A stretch of DNA of 64,000 nucleotides from Cytophagales bacterium (GTDB lineage Bacteria; Bacteroidota; Bacteroidia; Cytophagales; Bernardetiaceae), in contig JAAFJX010000008.1 in assembly GCA_013299045.1 (NCBI GenBank), forward strand, positions 91,280 to 155,279, written 5' to 3'. Below, piece by piece: positions 8,682 to 17,916 of this stretch (the first letter of the stretch is position 1; each line of letters opens with the position of its first letter). A model generated the notes under the pieces. That model had not been told where the DNA came from and did not search any database. It saw only the letters and a program-made list of their open reading frames with translations. A program made the position numbers and the translations under genes.

Positions 8682-8942
8682 TTAATCTTTTTTTATTGCC
8701 TGCAATTTTTCTATCACTTCTGCTTCTGTGAGTTGGAAAGATTCCACGCTTCTAAAACCAACACCCACGTCTTCGGTGTCGTCCCACCGATAAGTCCCTG
8801 TTTCGGGATTGTAGGTTATCTCATAACCCCAAGCCATAGAACCACCCCATGTATCAGCAGAGGAGTTTGTAGCCTCTCCGTATTGGTGTGAGGGGTATTT
8901 GTGGATTAATTCCAAAATCCATTTTATTCGTTCTTCAGTCAT
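8682..8942 (-). CDS. Small acidic protein, first of a tandem paralogous pair
   Basis: This 86-residue protein is related to the 90-residue product encoded four bases downstream. The shared features are the EERIKWILELIHKYP-type N-terminal helix, a WGGSMAWGYEITYNPETGTY strand region and the closing VIEKLQAIKK helix. It is rich in Trp, Tyr and acidic residues and has no Cys pair, signal sequence or known catalytic motif. ATG 8942 is the only sensible start. The divergent gene to the right is a broken IS1-like transposase. The function is unknown. Confidence 0.7.
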   Translation of the reverse strand: MTEERIKWILELIHKYPSHQYGEATNSSADTWGGSMAWGYEITYNPETGTYRWDDTEDVGVGFRSVESFQLTEAEVIEKLQAIKKD

Positions 8943-8967
8943 TTCTTTAGTTGTTTTAGGTTAATTT

Positions 8968-8996
8968 TTTGGGGATTGCTAGTATTTGTATATTTG
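8968..8996 (+). promoter_or_regulatory. Promoter upstream of the IS1-like transposase
   Basis: TTTG at 8968-8971, a 17-base spacer and TATATTTG at 8989-8996 match the Bacteroidota -33/-7 consensus. It points into the transposase remnant. Confidence 0.55.
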
Positions 8997-9037
8997 AGAA
9001 TAGATTGTAAATTGGCTCTTCAAATCTAAAACAATTT

Positions 9038-9654
9038 ATGGAAACGTGCAAAAAATGTTCTTCAAAGGATACCCACAAATTCGGATTTGCTCGCGGCAAA
9101 CAACGTTATAAATGCAGAAGTTGTGGTATCAGTTTTACGCTTGGTGATAGGCGAAATCTTCGTGCTAAACCTCTGCATATCAAGAATATTGCCATTCAGC
9201 TTTATCAATTAGGTTTAGGTTTTCGTGCCATTGGGAAGTTCCTGAACGTGAGCAATGTTTCCGTTTTGTACTGGGTAAGAAAAGCGGCTGAACAGATACC
9301 AACAATAGAAAATCCGCTTTCCATTCGTGTCATGGCAATAGATGAAATGTGGCATTATTGTCAAAAAAAAGAAAAGTATGGCTCTGGTTGCCAATTTGTC
9401 GTGATAACAAACGAATTCTTGTCTTTGAACTGTGATGCAGAGGTCTGAAAACAGCAAAAATTATGGGAAAAAATTAAAGATATTCCATGTAAACAGTACT
9501 GCACAGACCACTGAGAGGTGTATCAAAAGTTTACCCCAGCCGACAAGCACAGGCGCTCAAAATCGCAAACATACACCATAGAGTCTTACAATACCCTTTT
9601 AGGCATTATCTGGTACGTTTCCATAGAAAAACTAAATGCTATTCTGAAAAAATA
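9038..9654 (+). pseudogene. IS1-family-like transposase, multiply broken
   Basis: The first 100 or so codons encode an InsA-like part: a zinc ribbon (CKKC...CRSC), a helix-turn-helix region (LYQLGLGFRAIGKFLNVSN) and the start of the catalytic part (AIDEMWHY). After about 9405 the protein continues only by changing frame (DNKRILVFEL, then LWEKIKDIPCKQYCTDH). An in-frame TGA replaces the expected Trp codon near 9510, and at least one more shift is needed before RFHRKTKCYS. This is a dead insertion-sequence remnant. I could not define its terminal inverted repeats or a target duplication. Its decay resembles that of the neighbouring restriction-modification genes. Confidence 0.88.
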
Positions 9655-9761
9655 ATCAGCACTTTGTCCGTCGGTATTTACATCGTTGATGTGCGGAACG
9701 GCCCAAAATAGAGTATCTGCGCTTGAACGTGGAATAATCTATATTAATTTCATTATTAATC

Positions 9762-9798
9762 CTTTACAAAGTTATTCATGCTTTGTAAAGTTTTTTTT
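9762..9798 (+). terminator. Strong intrinsic terminator
   Basis: CTTTACAAAG (9762-9771), a nine-base loop and CTTTGTAAAG (9781-9790) form a perfect 10-bp stem followed by eight T. It closes the IS remnant region on the plus strand. Confidence 0.8.
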
Positions 9799-9900
9799 GA
9801 TGCGGAAACCCCACAGAATAAACCAATAATTTTTTTTTTTCGTTTAAAATACATAACTTTCCGATGAGTTAATAAGTTTCACCACAAAAACTTGATGATT

Positions 9901-10836
9901 ATGACTTGGCGCGCTATTATTTTTGTTCTAACGATTTTGCCCTTTGTAGGAATTTCTTGTACCAAAGAGGTAGGTAGCGAAATGCCCGAAAACCCCTACC
10001 TTAAAATTGATTATTCAGACACGCTCCCCATACCAGCGGAACTGCTTGACCCCAATACCATTGAGGGCTTACACCAGACGCTTTTCAAAAATCGTTGTGC
10101 CGTACCCGCCTGCCACGACGGTGCCTTTGAGCCAGACTTCCGCACCGTACAGAGCAGTTATAGCACATTGGTTTATCACCCAATTACCAAAAATAACACT
10201 GCCCAAGAATTTACTTTCAGAGTAGTTCCCTTCAGTACCCAAAAATCTGTTTTGCACGAACGACTTACCAACTGTTGCTTTGTGAATGAAAATGACCGTA
10301 TGCCCCAAGATAATATTGGTAAACCGCTTGAAGACAAGTATATCAATGCAGTCAAGGCTTGGATTAACAAGGGCGCACCCGATATGTTTGGTAACGTTAA
10401 TCTGTTTCCGAACCTGCAGCCTATTATGCGTTATCACTTCTGCGTTAATGAGGACTTTACAGGAAACCTGGGAGCAACAGAGAATCGTTTTGAAGATTAC
10501 AAAGCCTTCAAACTGGAAGATGATAAGCGTTATCGTCTTTTCTTTGTGGCTGATGATGATAGCAGCCAAGTGGCTGATTTTTCAAAGTGCCGCATTGAAG
10601 TATCCGAAGACGCACTCAACTTTGCCTCTGCGCGTAAAATTCCTTCGGAATATTTTAAATCAGGCGATTTTGAAGCATGGCAGAGCATCATTGATACGAG
10701 TGTTTTGCCTAAGGGGCGAGTGCTTTACTTCAGAATTTACATCAATGACGGCGACCACAAAGACGATACTGAATTGCCTAGTAAAAACAGCCCGTCCTAT
10801 TTCTTTGATTACTACTCGTTCTATATTATGCCGTAA
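9901..10836 (+). CDS. Lipoprotein with a CX4CH cytochrome-c-like haem motif
   Basis: This envelope lipoprotein has about 311 residues: a signal segment (AIIFVLTILPFVGISC) with the lipobox Cys followed by TKE. A cytochrome-like region follows, with LFKNRCAVPACHDG, a later RMPQ Met-Pro pair, and a WINKGAPD segment, the layout seen in monohaem domains attached to Bacteroidota and planctomycete surface proteins. The haem site has four residues between the cysteines (CAVPACH) instead of the canonical two. CX4CH sites are known in some multihaem cytochromes. Whether haem is bound here is uncertain. The second half (about 170-311) is a beta-rich region I do not recognise. Start choices are ATG 9895 or 9901. 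Confidence 0.75.
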   Translation: MTWRAIIFVLTILPFVGISCTKEVGSEMPENPYLKIDYSDTLPIPAELLDPNTIEGLHQTLFKNRCAVPACHDGAFEPDFRTVQSSYSTLVYHPITKNNTAQEFTFRVVPFSTQKSVLHERLTNCCFVNENDRMPQDNIGKPLEDKYINAVKAWINKGAPDMFGNVNLFPNLQPIMRYHFCVNEDFTGNLGATENRFEDYKAFKLEDDKRYRLFFVADDDSSQVADFSKCRIEVSEDALNFASARKIPSEYFKSGDFEAWQSIIDTSVLPKGRVLYFRIYINDGDHKDDTELPSKNSPSYFFDYYSFYIMP

Positions 10837-11364
10837 ATGTATCTTTGCGCTGTTATTAACCTGCCCCTTGAAAAGACATCGCAGCATTAAAATAAGCTAA
10901 AAAATGGATTATTAAGAGATTAAATCAAATGCTTATTGGGTTAATGATAAGCATGATGAACTCAGCCATGTTTTTTTAATAGAAAACAAGAGGGCGGTTA
11001 AGCTATCCCTTTTTGCTAAACTATGTTTTGTGAAATATAAAGTAATGTGCTAAAAAGAGACAAATAAAAAAAATAAAGTGTCTTTATTAGTTCGGCAGTC
11101 AGCTCGGAACTTAAAACGACTAGAATATTTTTCAGAATTTGACTATTGATACAGCTCAAGCACTCTGCCCAATCCACTTGCTGTTACAAGGCTCTCCTTC
11201 TATGCAATACAAACTAGACTTGTATTTTCCTTGTCAAGGATAGAAAATTGATAAGAGGTGATAACATAAAAGCGTAAGAGCCAGAATGAATCCAGTAAGT
11301 TAAAACTTCTGCACACAAACTGACTCTTACGCAAGGTATTAATTTCAAACGCAATATTAATTAA
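10837..11364. other. Intergenic region, AT-rich
   Basis: About 530 bases between convergent genes. It holds an 8-bp inverted repeat (ATGCTTAT at 10929-10936, ATAAGCAT at 10947-10954) and, near its right end, the terminator of the minus-strand gene. No coding frame with protein-like character was found. Confidence 0.5.
11266..11332 (-). terminator. Stem-loop terminator of the small secreted protein gene
   Basis: On the minus strand GCGTAAGAGTCAG and CTGGCTCTTACGC pair over 13 positions with one mismatch and are followed by TTTTAT. The large loop contains a small AAGTTTTAACTT palindrome. It starts 33 bases after the stop codon. Confidence 0.6.
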
Positions 11365-11799
11365 CTAGCGACGGAAGCCTAAAACGGCTGCACCACAATA
11401 GCTTTTTGAATCTTTGAACGTAAAGCTCAAATAATAAATACCAGTAGCTGAACATTTGTACTGCCACCCTGGGAAGAACTTATCATTCAAAAAACTAGAA
11501 GCCTGCTGCTCACGCCTTGAGTCGTACAAAGTAACAATGAGACCTTGTTGGTTGCCGTCTTTGCCTGCCATGCGAATCATGTAGTTCGTATCTTTGCTAA
11601 ATACACACGTGTATTCTATCTTCTTGCGCTCGCCATTTTTGCCGTCAATACGATAGCTTTTTACGAATGTGTAACCTGGTGCAAGCATTTTGAGCGCTAG
11701 GTTGTTGTAAAGCTCAGAATTGCAAGCAGTTTGGGCATTAGCAGAAAAAGATAACATTCCGCAAAACATCACGCAAACCAAAATAAGAATCTTCTTCAT
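11365..11799 (-). CDS. Small secreted protein of unknown function
   Basis: This 144-residue protein has a clear Sec signal peptide (MKKILILVCVMFCGMLSFSANAQ, cleavage probable after residue 22 or 23), leaving a mature protein of about 121 residues with four cysteines. The mature part looks all-beta: alternating hydrophobic strands such as IEYTCVFSKDTNYMIRM and ATGIYYLSFTFKDSKSYCG. I do not recognise the family. No sorting domain or lipobox is present, so it is probably periplasmic or secreted. It stands alone, with its own terminator. Confidence 0.8.
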   Translation of the reverse strand: MKKILILVCVMFCGMLSFSANAQTACNSELYNNLALKMLAPGYTFVKSYRIDGKNGERKKIEYTCVFSKDTNYMIRMAGKDGNQQGLIVTLYDSRREQQASSFLNDKFFPGWQYKCSATGIYYLSFTFKDSKSYCGAAVLGFRR

Positions 11800-12379
11800 A
11801 AACAGATGGGTCTGTGGTTCAAGAAATAATTAGTAAACATCAATGTATGCGCAAACTTAAAGCCTTTTGTTCTCAAAATCATGTCATTTAACTTTATTTA
11901 ACAGACTTTAAGTATTTATTTAAGTTTGAGCATCTCTAAACGCCTTTGATATAGTCCAAACTAATATTTAGACTACTAGGAAACGAACAAAAAGCTCTTT
12001 TTCGCATACGCCATGCCTCAAAAAACGGAAAACTTTTCTAAAAAAGCAAATTCTTATTTAAATTATTGCAGCCCCAAAGCAATCATAATAATAATAGTGA
12101 GTCTTATAAACTTCATTTATAAGACTTTATGTTTATTCAGATTCATTTACCAAGTGAAGATAAAATAAAAAAAGATTGAGGGCTATACGCCTGTCTTATG
12201 CGGCTTAACTGAAAGGTTTTTTTTGTTTTTTTACAAAAAGCATTTATTTCAAAACAAAATTTTGCATATTTTTGTATTCTTATTCAAAGATTTGGCTAAA
12301 GTGTGCGTTTGGAAAATAATGGACGGTCTATCTCACTCTTTGTCTTCGCGTCTCACTCTCTCTTAAAGTTATCAATTTT
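11800..12379. other. Long AT-rich intergenic region between divergent genes
   Basis: About 580 bases hold the 5' regions of the small secreted protein (minus) and the giant surface protein (plus). A TATTTTTG box lies at 12267-12274. I see no gene, tRNA or repeat. Confidence 0.5.
12267..12274 (+). promoter_or_regulatory. Bacteroidota -7 box (TATTTTTG) upstream of the giant surface protein
   Basis: The box matches TAnnTTTG and would give a 5' leader of about 100 bases. The -33 element is not clear. Confidence 0.4.
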
Positions 12380-15300
12380 ATGCTCAAAAAATGGTTTATA
12401 GCTGTTTGTACTGCATTTTGCTTTTTATTGAGCAGCCAGACTGCCTTTGCGCAAATAGACAAAGAATTTTGGTTTGTTGCGCCAGAAGTAGCCGTGGGGC
12501 ATGGAGATTCACCAATTTACTTTAGGCTTTCTACTTTTTCTGCTGCCGCCACCGTAACGATAGAAATGCCAGCCAACCCTGCTTTTGTGCCCATCACCAA
12601 CGTCATACCAGCTAATAGCACACAGACGGTAAACATGAGCGTACATTTGGCCACCATTGAGAATTTTCCGGCCAATACCGTCCTGAATAAAGGCATACGC
12701 ATTACAAGTACGCAACGCATTACGGCGTATTATGAAGTGGCAGCCCCAAACAATCCCGCTATTTATCCACTCAAAGGCAAAAATGCTCTAGGGAAAACCT
12801 TTTTTATTCCCACCCAGAACACGTTTAACAATGTTTTTGGCAATGATGTTTTTGACATCGTAGCACTTGAAGATTTTACCTCAGTAACCATAACGCCCAA
12901 AAGAGACCTTATTGGCCGTGCTGCGGGCGTACCCTTCACAATTACCCTTAACAAAGGCGAAACATTTTCTTGCCGTGCTTTGGGGTTGGGAGGGCCAGAC
13001 CACCTGAACGGTTCTAAGGTAGAAGCCAATAAATCCATTGCCATTACTCATTCGGACGATTCTATTACCAACGGCCCTGGTAGTGGTTTTGACTTAACGG
13101 GAGACCAGCTCATTCCTATTACACTACTTGGAACAGAGTATATTGCTGTTAAAGGTTTTGCTATTACAGAAAATGCCTATATCATTGCTACGCAAGATGG
13201 TACTGATATCAGCATTGACGGCGCTTTCGCTACTAGCATTAATGCGGGTGATACCTATATGAAACCAATTAGTGGCTCGGTAGATTACATCACGACTAAC
13301 AAACCCGTTTACATCTTACATCTTTCGGGTAATGATGGTGAGGCAGGTGAGGCTCTTCTGCCACCTGTAGGATGCACGGGAGCCACTTCCATTAGTTTTG
13401 TGCGAGCAACAGCGCTCGCTTTTAATATGGTTATTCTGACCAGAGATGCTTACAAAGACAATTTTTTGGTCAATGGTTCTGCCGCCATTGTTACAGCTGC
13501 TTCTTTTACCCCAGTGCCTGGTTCCACCGATTGGGTCTTTGCACGCCTTACTATGACCACTGCTAGCATACCCGTTGGCACAAATAAAATTGAAAATACA
13601 GAAGGTAGATTTCATTTAGGCATCATCAATAGGCTGGGCGGCAGTGCTGAATATGGTTTTTTCTCTGACTATGCCAGTTTGTACTTAGGCGAAGACTTGA
13701 ACGCTTGCATAGGCGATGTGGTGGACTTAGATGCTGGTTCTGGTGCTTTGAGCTACCTTTGGAATACGGGCGATACAACCCAAACCATATCGGTTACAAC
13801 AGGCGGAACATATCATGTGAGAGTGGACTTAGGACTTTGTGTTCTGAGCGACACCATTAAAGTTAATTTCAAGGCTAATCCCACTCCAAAATTAGGGGCA
13901 GACACGCTTGTGTGTGCAGGCGTAGGTGCTAGCATCAAGCTAGACCCTAAAATGCTGCCTGTTAATGCTTATCAGTACCTTTGGAGTAATTCAGCCATTA
14001 CGCCCACCATCACAGTAACAACAGATGGCCTCTATTGGGTGCAAGTAAAGGACACCCTGACGCGCTGCATAGAGAGAGACACCATTGTCGTAAACTTTGA
14101 GCTGCCTGATATTGCCCAAATACGATATTTGGGTGTTCCTAAAGACACCCTAGAGTTCTGCGATGGGCAAGGCGCACAAAATATCACTGCGCCACACCCC
14201 TCTCATGCAGGTAAGCCCATCACCTATACCTGGCACAACCTAGGCGATTTAGTAACAGTTCTTGGCTCTGGACCAACTTTTTCGGTTAATAATTTCTCTA
14301 GCACCAAAAAATATGTATTGCGTGTACAAAATGCAACAACTGGCTGCGTCAGTCTGGATACCGTCATGGTTACCTTTTATAATGTCATAGCGAATATTAC
14401 CTTTGGCGGTGCCTCCGTTGATACCATACGTGCCTGCAATGGAGTTGGGCCGCGTTTGCTCAATGCCTTTAGAGTCCTCAATGGCTCAGTTACCTACGAG
14501 TGGCGGAATTTAACAGATGGTGGAGCTATCGTTGGCACGGGAAGCACTTATTCTGCCACCGACTACTCCGAAATGAATACTTATGAAGTTCGTTTAGAAA
14601 GCACTTTGGCTGATTGCGAAGACCGCGACACCGTTACAGTCATTCTTACGCCAGATATGGTAGGCCTGCCAGATACTACGAGCATCTGCACGTATAGTAC
14701 TGTTTTAAACCCACTAGCCAACGCACCCTCTGTTACATGGACTGGGCCAGACGGCTTTATAGCAACCGCACCTACAGTAACAGTCTGGAAAGAAGGCTGG
14801 TACTATGCCACAGCAGCGGGTGGTAGCTTGCCCTGTAAATTCCGAGATTCTACTTATCTCAAAAAGAATACACCTCCTATTGCCGAAATCAAATTTGATA
14901 CCACCAAACTCTGTGCAGGTTTGCCTGTGGTGTTAAGAGGCAAACATTTTACTCATCTAGGAAAACCAATAACTTACCTCTGGAGCACAGGCAGCACAAC
15001 AGATAGTACTATTCTGATAGCCTCAGTACCGACCACTGTTACACTCCGTGTTCGGAATTTACTTACTGGCTGCGACAGCATCGTGTCTGTTTTGGTAAAA
15101 ATAAACCCAAACCCTGTTATCAATATTCCTGAAGTGGTTACGATTTGTGCTCCCAAGGACAGCGTAGGCCGCACTTTGAGTACAGCTTATAGTTATTGGT
15201 GGCGTAGCGACGCTGGGGGCTTCGCCAGCGATTCTGTTCACCGAATTGTGGTTATTAAGAAAGAGGGCTTCTATACAGTTCATGCCTTGCAAACAAGCAC

Positions 15301-17869
15301 GGGTTGCCAGTCTTTTAAGCGTATTTTTGTGCGCCTGAACGCCCCACCTGTTTTGGGCATTAAGGATACTACACTCTGTTTTTCCCAAAAACCATACATC
15401 TTGGTTGGCAAAGACCTCACGCACGGAGACAGCATGGGCTATCTTTGGTTCAATGCGCTTGCGCCTAGCATTGTTATTGGCAAAGCAAGCAATTTGAGCG
15501 TATCGAGTAATGGCACTTACATTTTGCAAGTTTATGACAGCATTTCTGGTTGCATGAAGCGCGATACGGCCCGCATTGCGTTTAATCCTGACCCGCAGTT
15601 TGAAATAAAAGGCTACGGTGGTGCGCTTTGTGAAGGCTTGGATACACTCACGTTGCTCTCTAGTAATTTGGATTCCATGCAAATTGTTTGGGCGGGTAAG
15701 CCTATTCTTAAAATATTGAATGGTGGCTTATCAGCAGTTGTATATACCAGCGGAACGGTTACTGTGGTAGTTACGGATACTTCCCGCTCTACACGCTGCC
15801 AAACAATCCGCACGCTGGAGGTCATTATCGGCGACAAGCCTGTTCTTCCTGTTCTTCCTGAAAGCATAAGTGTTTGTGAACTAAGCCCAACTACCCTCTC
15901 GGCCTTTGAGCCGCGCCAGCACTTTACAGCCACCTATAGCTGGAAAAATCTTGAAGATGGCAGCTTACTTTCGGATTCCGCCACGCTGGTTTTAGGCGAA
16001 GCCTTGCTCAAAAAAATGGCTTATGCGCCTTTCCGTGTAGAAATACTGGTAACTCACCCGCTTTCTGGTTGCCAAAGCAGAGATACTGTTCTGGTGGAAT
16101 TTTTGCGAAACAGCGGCGTAACATTAGGAGCTTCGGCTACGCGAATTTGCTTGGGCGATTCAGTCCGTTTGACTGCCCAAGGCGGTTGGCAGTATATTTG
16201 GGGTACAGGTGATACCACCAAAAGTATTTGGGCAAGGCCCAAAACAGCTGGTCTGCACCTTTTTAGTGTGAGGTCTATCCCTGAACTCAATCCAACAGGC
16301 CCATGTAAACCATCTATGGCCACTATTTGGTTAGAAGTCATTGCGCCGCCCATTATCAAAATACCTGAAGAGGTTATTTTGTGCGAAAATAAGACTTTGA
16401 TTATCAACGGTTTTGACTTTTCGCATAACAAAAAAACAAGTTACGCTTGGGAAAGGCTACCTGATTCGGCCAATCCATTAGAAGTCGTTTCAAATGAGGC
16501 CAATCTGATTGTAGATTTCGAAAACATAGGCAAGGGCAGTTATGATGTTTTCCGTTTGCGCTTGCGTGTTCAGGATAGTTTGAGCGGTTGCAGCAGCCAA
16601 GATACTGTTCTGGTGCGTTTTGAGCGTGAAAACAGCATACGTATTCTGCCACACAAAGAACAAATTTGTTTAGGCGATTCTCTCGGAATTTTTGCTGAAG
16701 GCGGCACTTATTGGGAGTGGCAAGACGGTCAAAAAACAGCCTCTATTCTCTTTAAAGCACAAAAAATAGGGCTACAGCGCTTCATTGTGCGGAGTGGCTA
16801 CCCCAACGGCTGCCGTGTAGTGGCAGACACTACCTACCTCATGGTGAACCCTCTGCCAAAAATTAAAGCACATTCGCTCCCGGTTGTGAATATTTGTGCA
16901 GACGATTCTATTACCCTTTTTCCAAGCGGCGGCGTGCGTTATGAATGGCTGCATGACCCGCTTCTGCGCGATACGATTACGCTTAAACCGAAAGTGTCTA
17001 AAACCTATATCGTTCTTGGCATAGATAAAAATGGCTGCTCTGGCCTCGACTCGGTGCGCGTGAATGTAACGCCTACTATTGATCTGCCACCGAATTTGGC
17101 AATATGCTCAGACGATTTTGTTACGATTGGTGCAGAAAGCCCCGTACCTGCCCAATACTTCTGGACTCCTGGCGGGGATACAACTGCCCTAATTCGCGTA
17201 AACGAAAGTGGGCTTTATACTGTACGTGTGCGTGTGGCAGACTGCGAATACATACGGCAAACAAACTTGGTTATCAGACCTTTACCAAGGTTAGAATGGC
17301 TCAAAGATACTACTTTCTGTTTTGAACTCGGCGAAGAGAAAGGCTTTGAGCGCAGTCAGAAACACATATTGCGGGCTGGTTTGACAAACCTAGACCCAGA
17401 AGCTGAATACATTTATAGCTGGCGCGACACTACGGATAGCCTGCGCTCATCAGCAGATAGTTTGGTTATCAGTGAACCTGGCCGCTATCGCTTAACGGTG
17501 GCTGCTATGTATCCTAGCCACACGTGCAGTAGTGCAGATAGTGCGCTGATACGTGAGGGCTGCGGGCCGCGTTGGTTTGTACCTACAGCCTTTACGCCCA
17601 ACAGCGACGACCTCAATGAGCGTTTCCATATTTTTGGCAAATACATTGGTGAGTTTCAGATGCGAATTTTTGACCGCTGGGGCGAGCTGATTTACCAACT
17701 AAATACGGATAACTTTGATGCACTGCCCGAATCCGCGTGGTGGGACGGTACTTTCAAAGGACAACCTATGCCTGCCGGAGTTTATGCGTATAGCCTCAAC
17801 ATCAACTTAGGCGAACCTGGTCGGGTAGAATGGACAACTTATACAGGCAGCTTAACGCTATTGAGATAG
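12380..17869 (+). CDS. Giant Ig-like surface protein with T9SS type B (gliding-motility) C-terminal domain
   Basis: This 1829-residue exported protein has a signal peptide ending at about residue 25 (SSQTAFAQ). Residues 27 to about 430 resemble the IgGFc-binding-type N-terminal domain of Bacteroidota surface proteins (DKEFWFVAPEVAVGHG, then a beta-rich region). There follow about a dozen Ig/PKD-like modules of 85-110 residues. They share a C-x-GD or C...LD opening, a Y-W strand (YLWNTGDTT, YLWSTGSTT, YIWGTGDTT) and a C-x-RDT-V closing. The last 95 residues carry FVPTAFTPNSDDLNERF and a terminal beta-sandwich, the hallmark of the gliding-motility-associated C-terminal domain used for type IX secretion and surface attachment. 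The likely role is adhesion. No T9SS machinery genes are in the window. Confidence 0.93.
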   Translation: MLKKWFIAVCTAFCFLLSSQTAFAQIDKEFWFVAPEVAVGHGDSPIYFRLSTFSAAATVTIEMPANPAFVPITNVIPANSTQTVNMSVHLATIENFPANTVLNKGIRITSTQRITAYYEVAAPNNPAIYPLKGKNALGKTFFIPTQNTFNNVFGNDVFDIVALEDFTSVTITPKRDLIGRAAGVPFTITLNKGETFSCRALGLGGPDHLNGSKVEANKSIAITHSDDSITNGPGSGFDLTGDQLIPITLLGTEYIAVKGFAITENAYIIATQDGTDISIDGAFATSINAGDTYMKPISGSVDYITTNKPVYILHLSGNDGEAGEALLPPVGCTGATSISFVRATALAFNMVILTRDAYKDNFLVNGSAAIVTAASFTPVPGSTDWVFARLTMTTASIPVGTNKIENTEGRFHLGIINRLGGSAEYGFFSDYASLYLGEDLNACIGDVVDLDAGSGALSYLWNTGDTTQTISVTTGGTYHVRVDLGLCVLSDTIKVNFKANPTPKLGADTLVCAGVGASIKLDPKMLPVNAYQYLWSNSAITPTITVTTDGLYWVQVKDTLTRCIERDTIVVNFELPDIAQIRYLGVPKDTLEFCDGQGAQNITAPHPSHAGKPITYTWHNLGDLVTVLGSGPTFSVNNFSSTKKYVLRVQNATTGCVSLDTVMVTFYNVIANITFGGASVDTIRACNGVGPRLLNAFRVLNGSVTYEWRNLTDGGAIVGTGSTYSATDYSEMNTYEVRLESTLADCEDRDTVTVILTPDMVGLPDTTSICTYSTVLNPLANAPSVTWTGPDGFIATAPTVTVWKEGWYYATAAGGSLPCKFRDSTYLKKNTPPIAEIKFDTTKLCAGLPVVLRGKHFTHLGKPITYLWSTGSTTDSTILIASVPTTVTLRVRNLLTGCDSIVSVLVKINPNPVINIPEVVTICAPKDSVGRTLSTAYSYWWRSDAGGFASDSVHRIVVIKKEGFYTVHALQTSTGCQSFKRIFVRLNAPPVLGIKDTTLCFSQKPYILVGKDLTHGDSMGYLWFNALAPSIVIGKASNLSVSSNGTYILQVYDSISGCMKRDTARIAFNPDPQFEIKGYGGALCEGLDTLTLLSSNLDSMQIVWAGKPILKILNGGLSAVVYTSGTVTVVVTDTSRSTRCQTIRTLEVIIGDKPVLPVLPESISVCELSPTTLSAFEPRQHFTATYSWKNLEDGSLLSDSATLVLGEALLKKMAYAPFRVEILVTHPLSGCQSRDTVLVEFLRNSGVTLGASATRICLGDSVRLTAQGGWQYIWGTGDTTKSIWARPKTAGLHLFSVRSIPELNPTGPCKPSMATIWLEVIAPPIIKIPEEVILCENKTLIINGFDFSHNKKTSYAWERLPDSANPLEVVSNEANLIVDFENIGKGSYDVFRLRLRVQDSLSGCSSQDTVLVRFERENSIRILPHKEQICLGDSLGIFAEGGTYWEWQDGQKTASILFKAQKIGLQRFIVRSGYPNGCRVVADTTYLMVNPLPKIKAHSLPVVNICADDSITLFPSGGVRYEWLHDPLLRDTITLKPKVSKTYIVLGIDKNGCSGLDSVRVNVTPTIDLPPNLAICSDDFVTIGAESPVPAQYFWTPGGDTTALIRVNESGLYTVRVRVADCEYIRQTNLVIRPLPRLEWLKDTTFCFELGEEKGFERSQKHILRAGLTNLDPEAEYIYSWRDTTDSLRSSADSLVISEPGRYRLTVAAMYPSHTCSSADSALIREGCGPRWFVPTAFTPNSDDLNERFHIFGKYIGEFQMRIFDRWGELIYQLNTDNFDALPESAWWDGTFKGQPMPAGVYAYSLNINLGEPGRVEWTTYTGSLTLLR

Positions 17870-17916
17870 TTGCGGTGGGTACAACTAATTAAATTTTAAG
17901 AACAAAATATTTAGTT

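Noticed and set aside
10929..10954. 8-bp inverted repeat considered as a terminator
   Set aside because: No T-run follows directly and it lies about 90 bases past the gene end.
12509..17698. Many antisense ORFs within the giant surface-protein gene
   Set aside because: They are shadows of the long coding frame and have no start context or family features.
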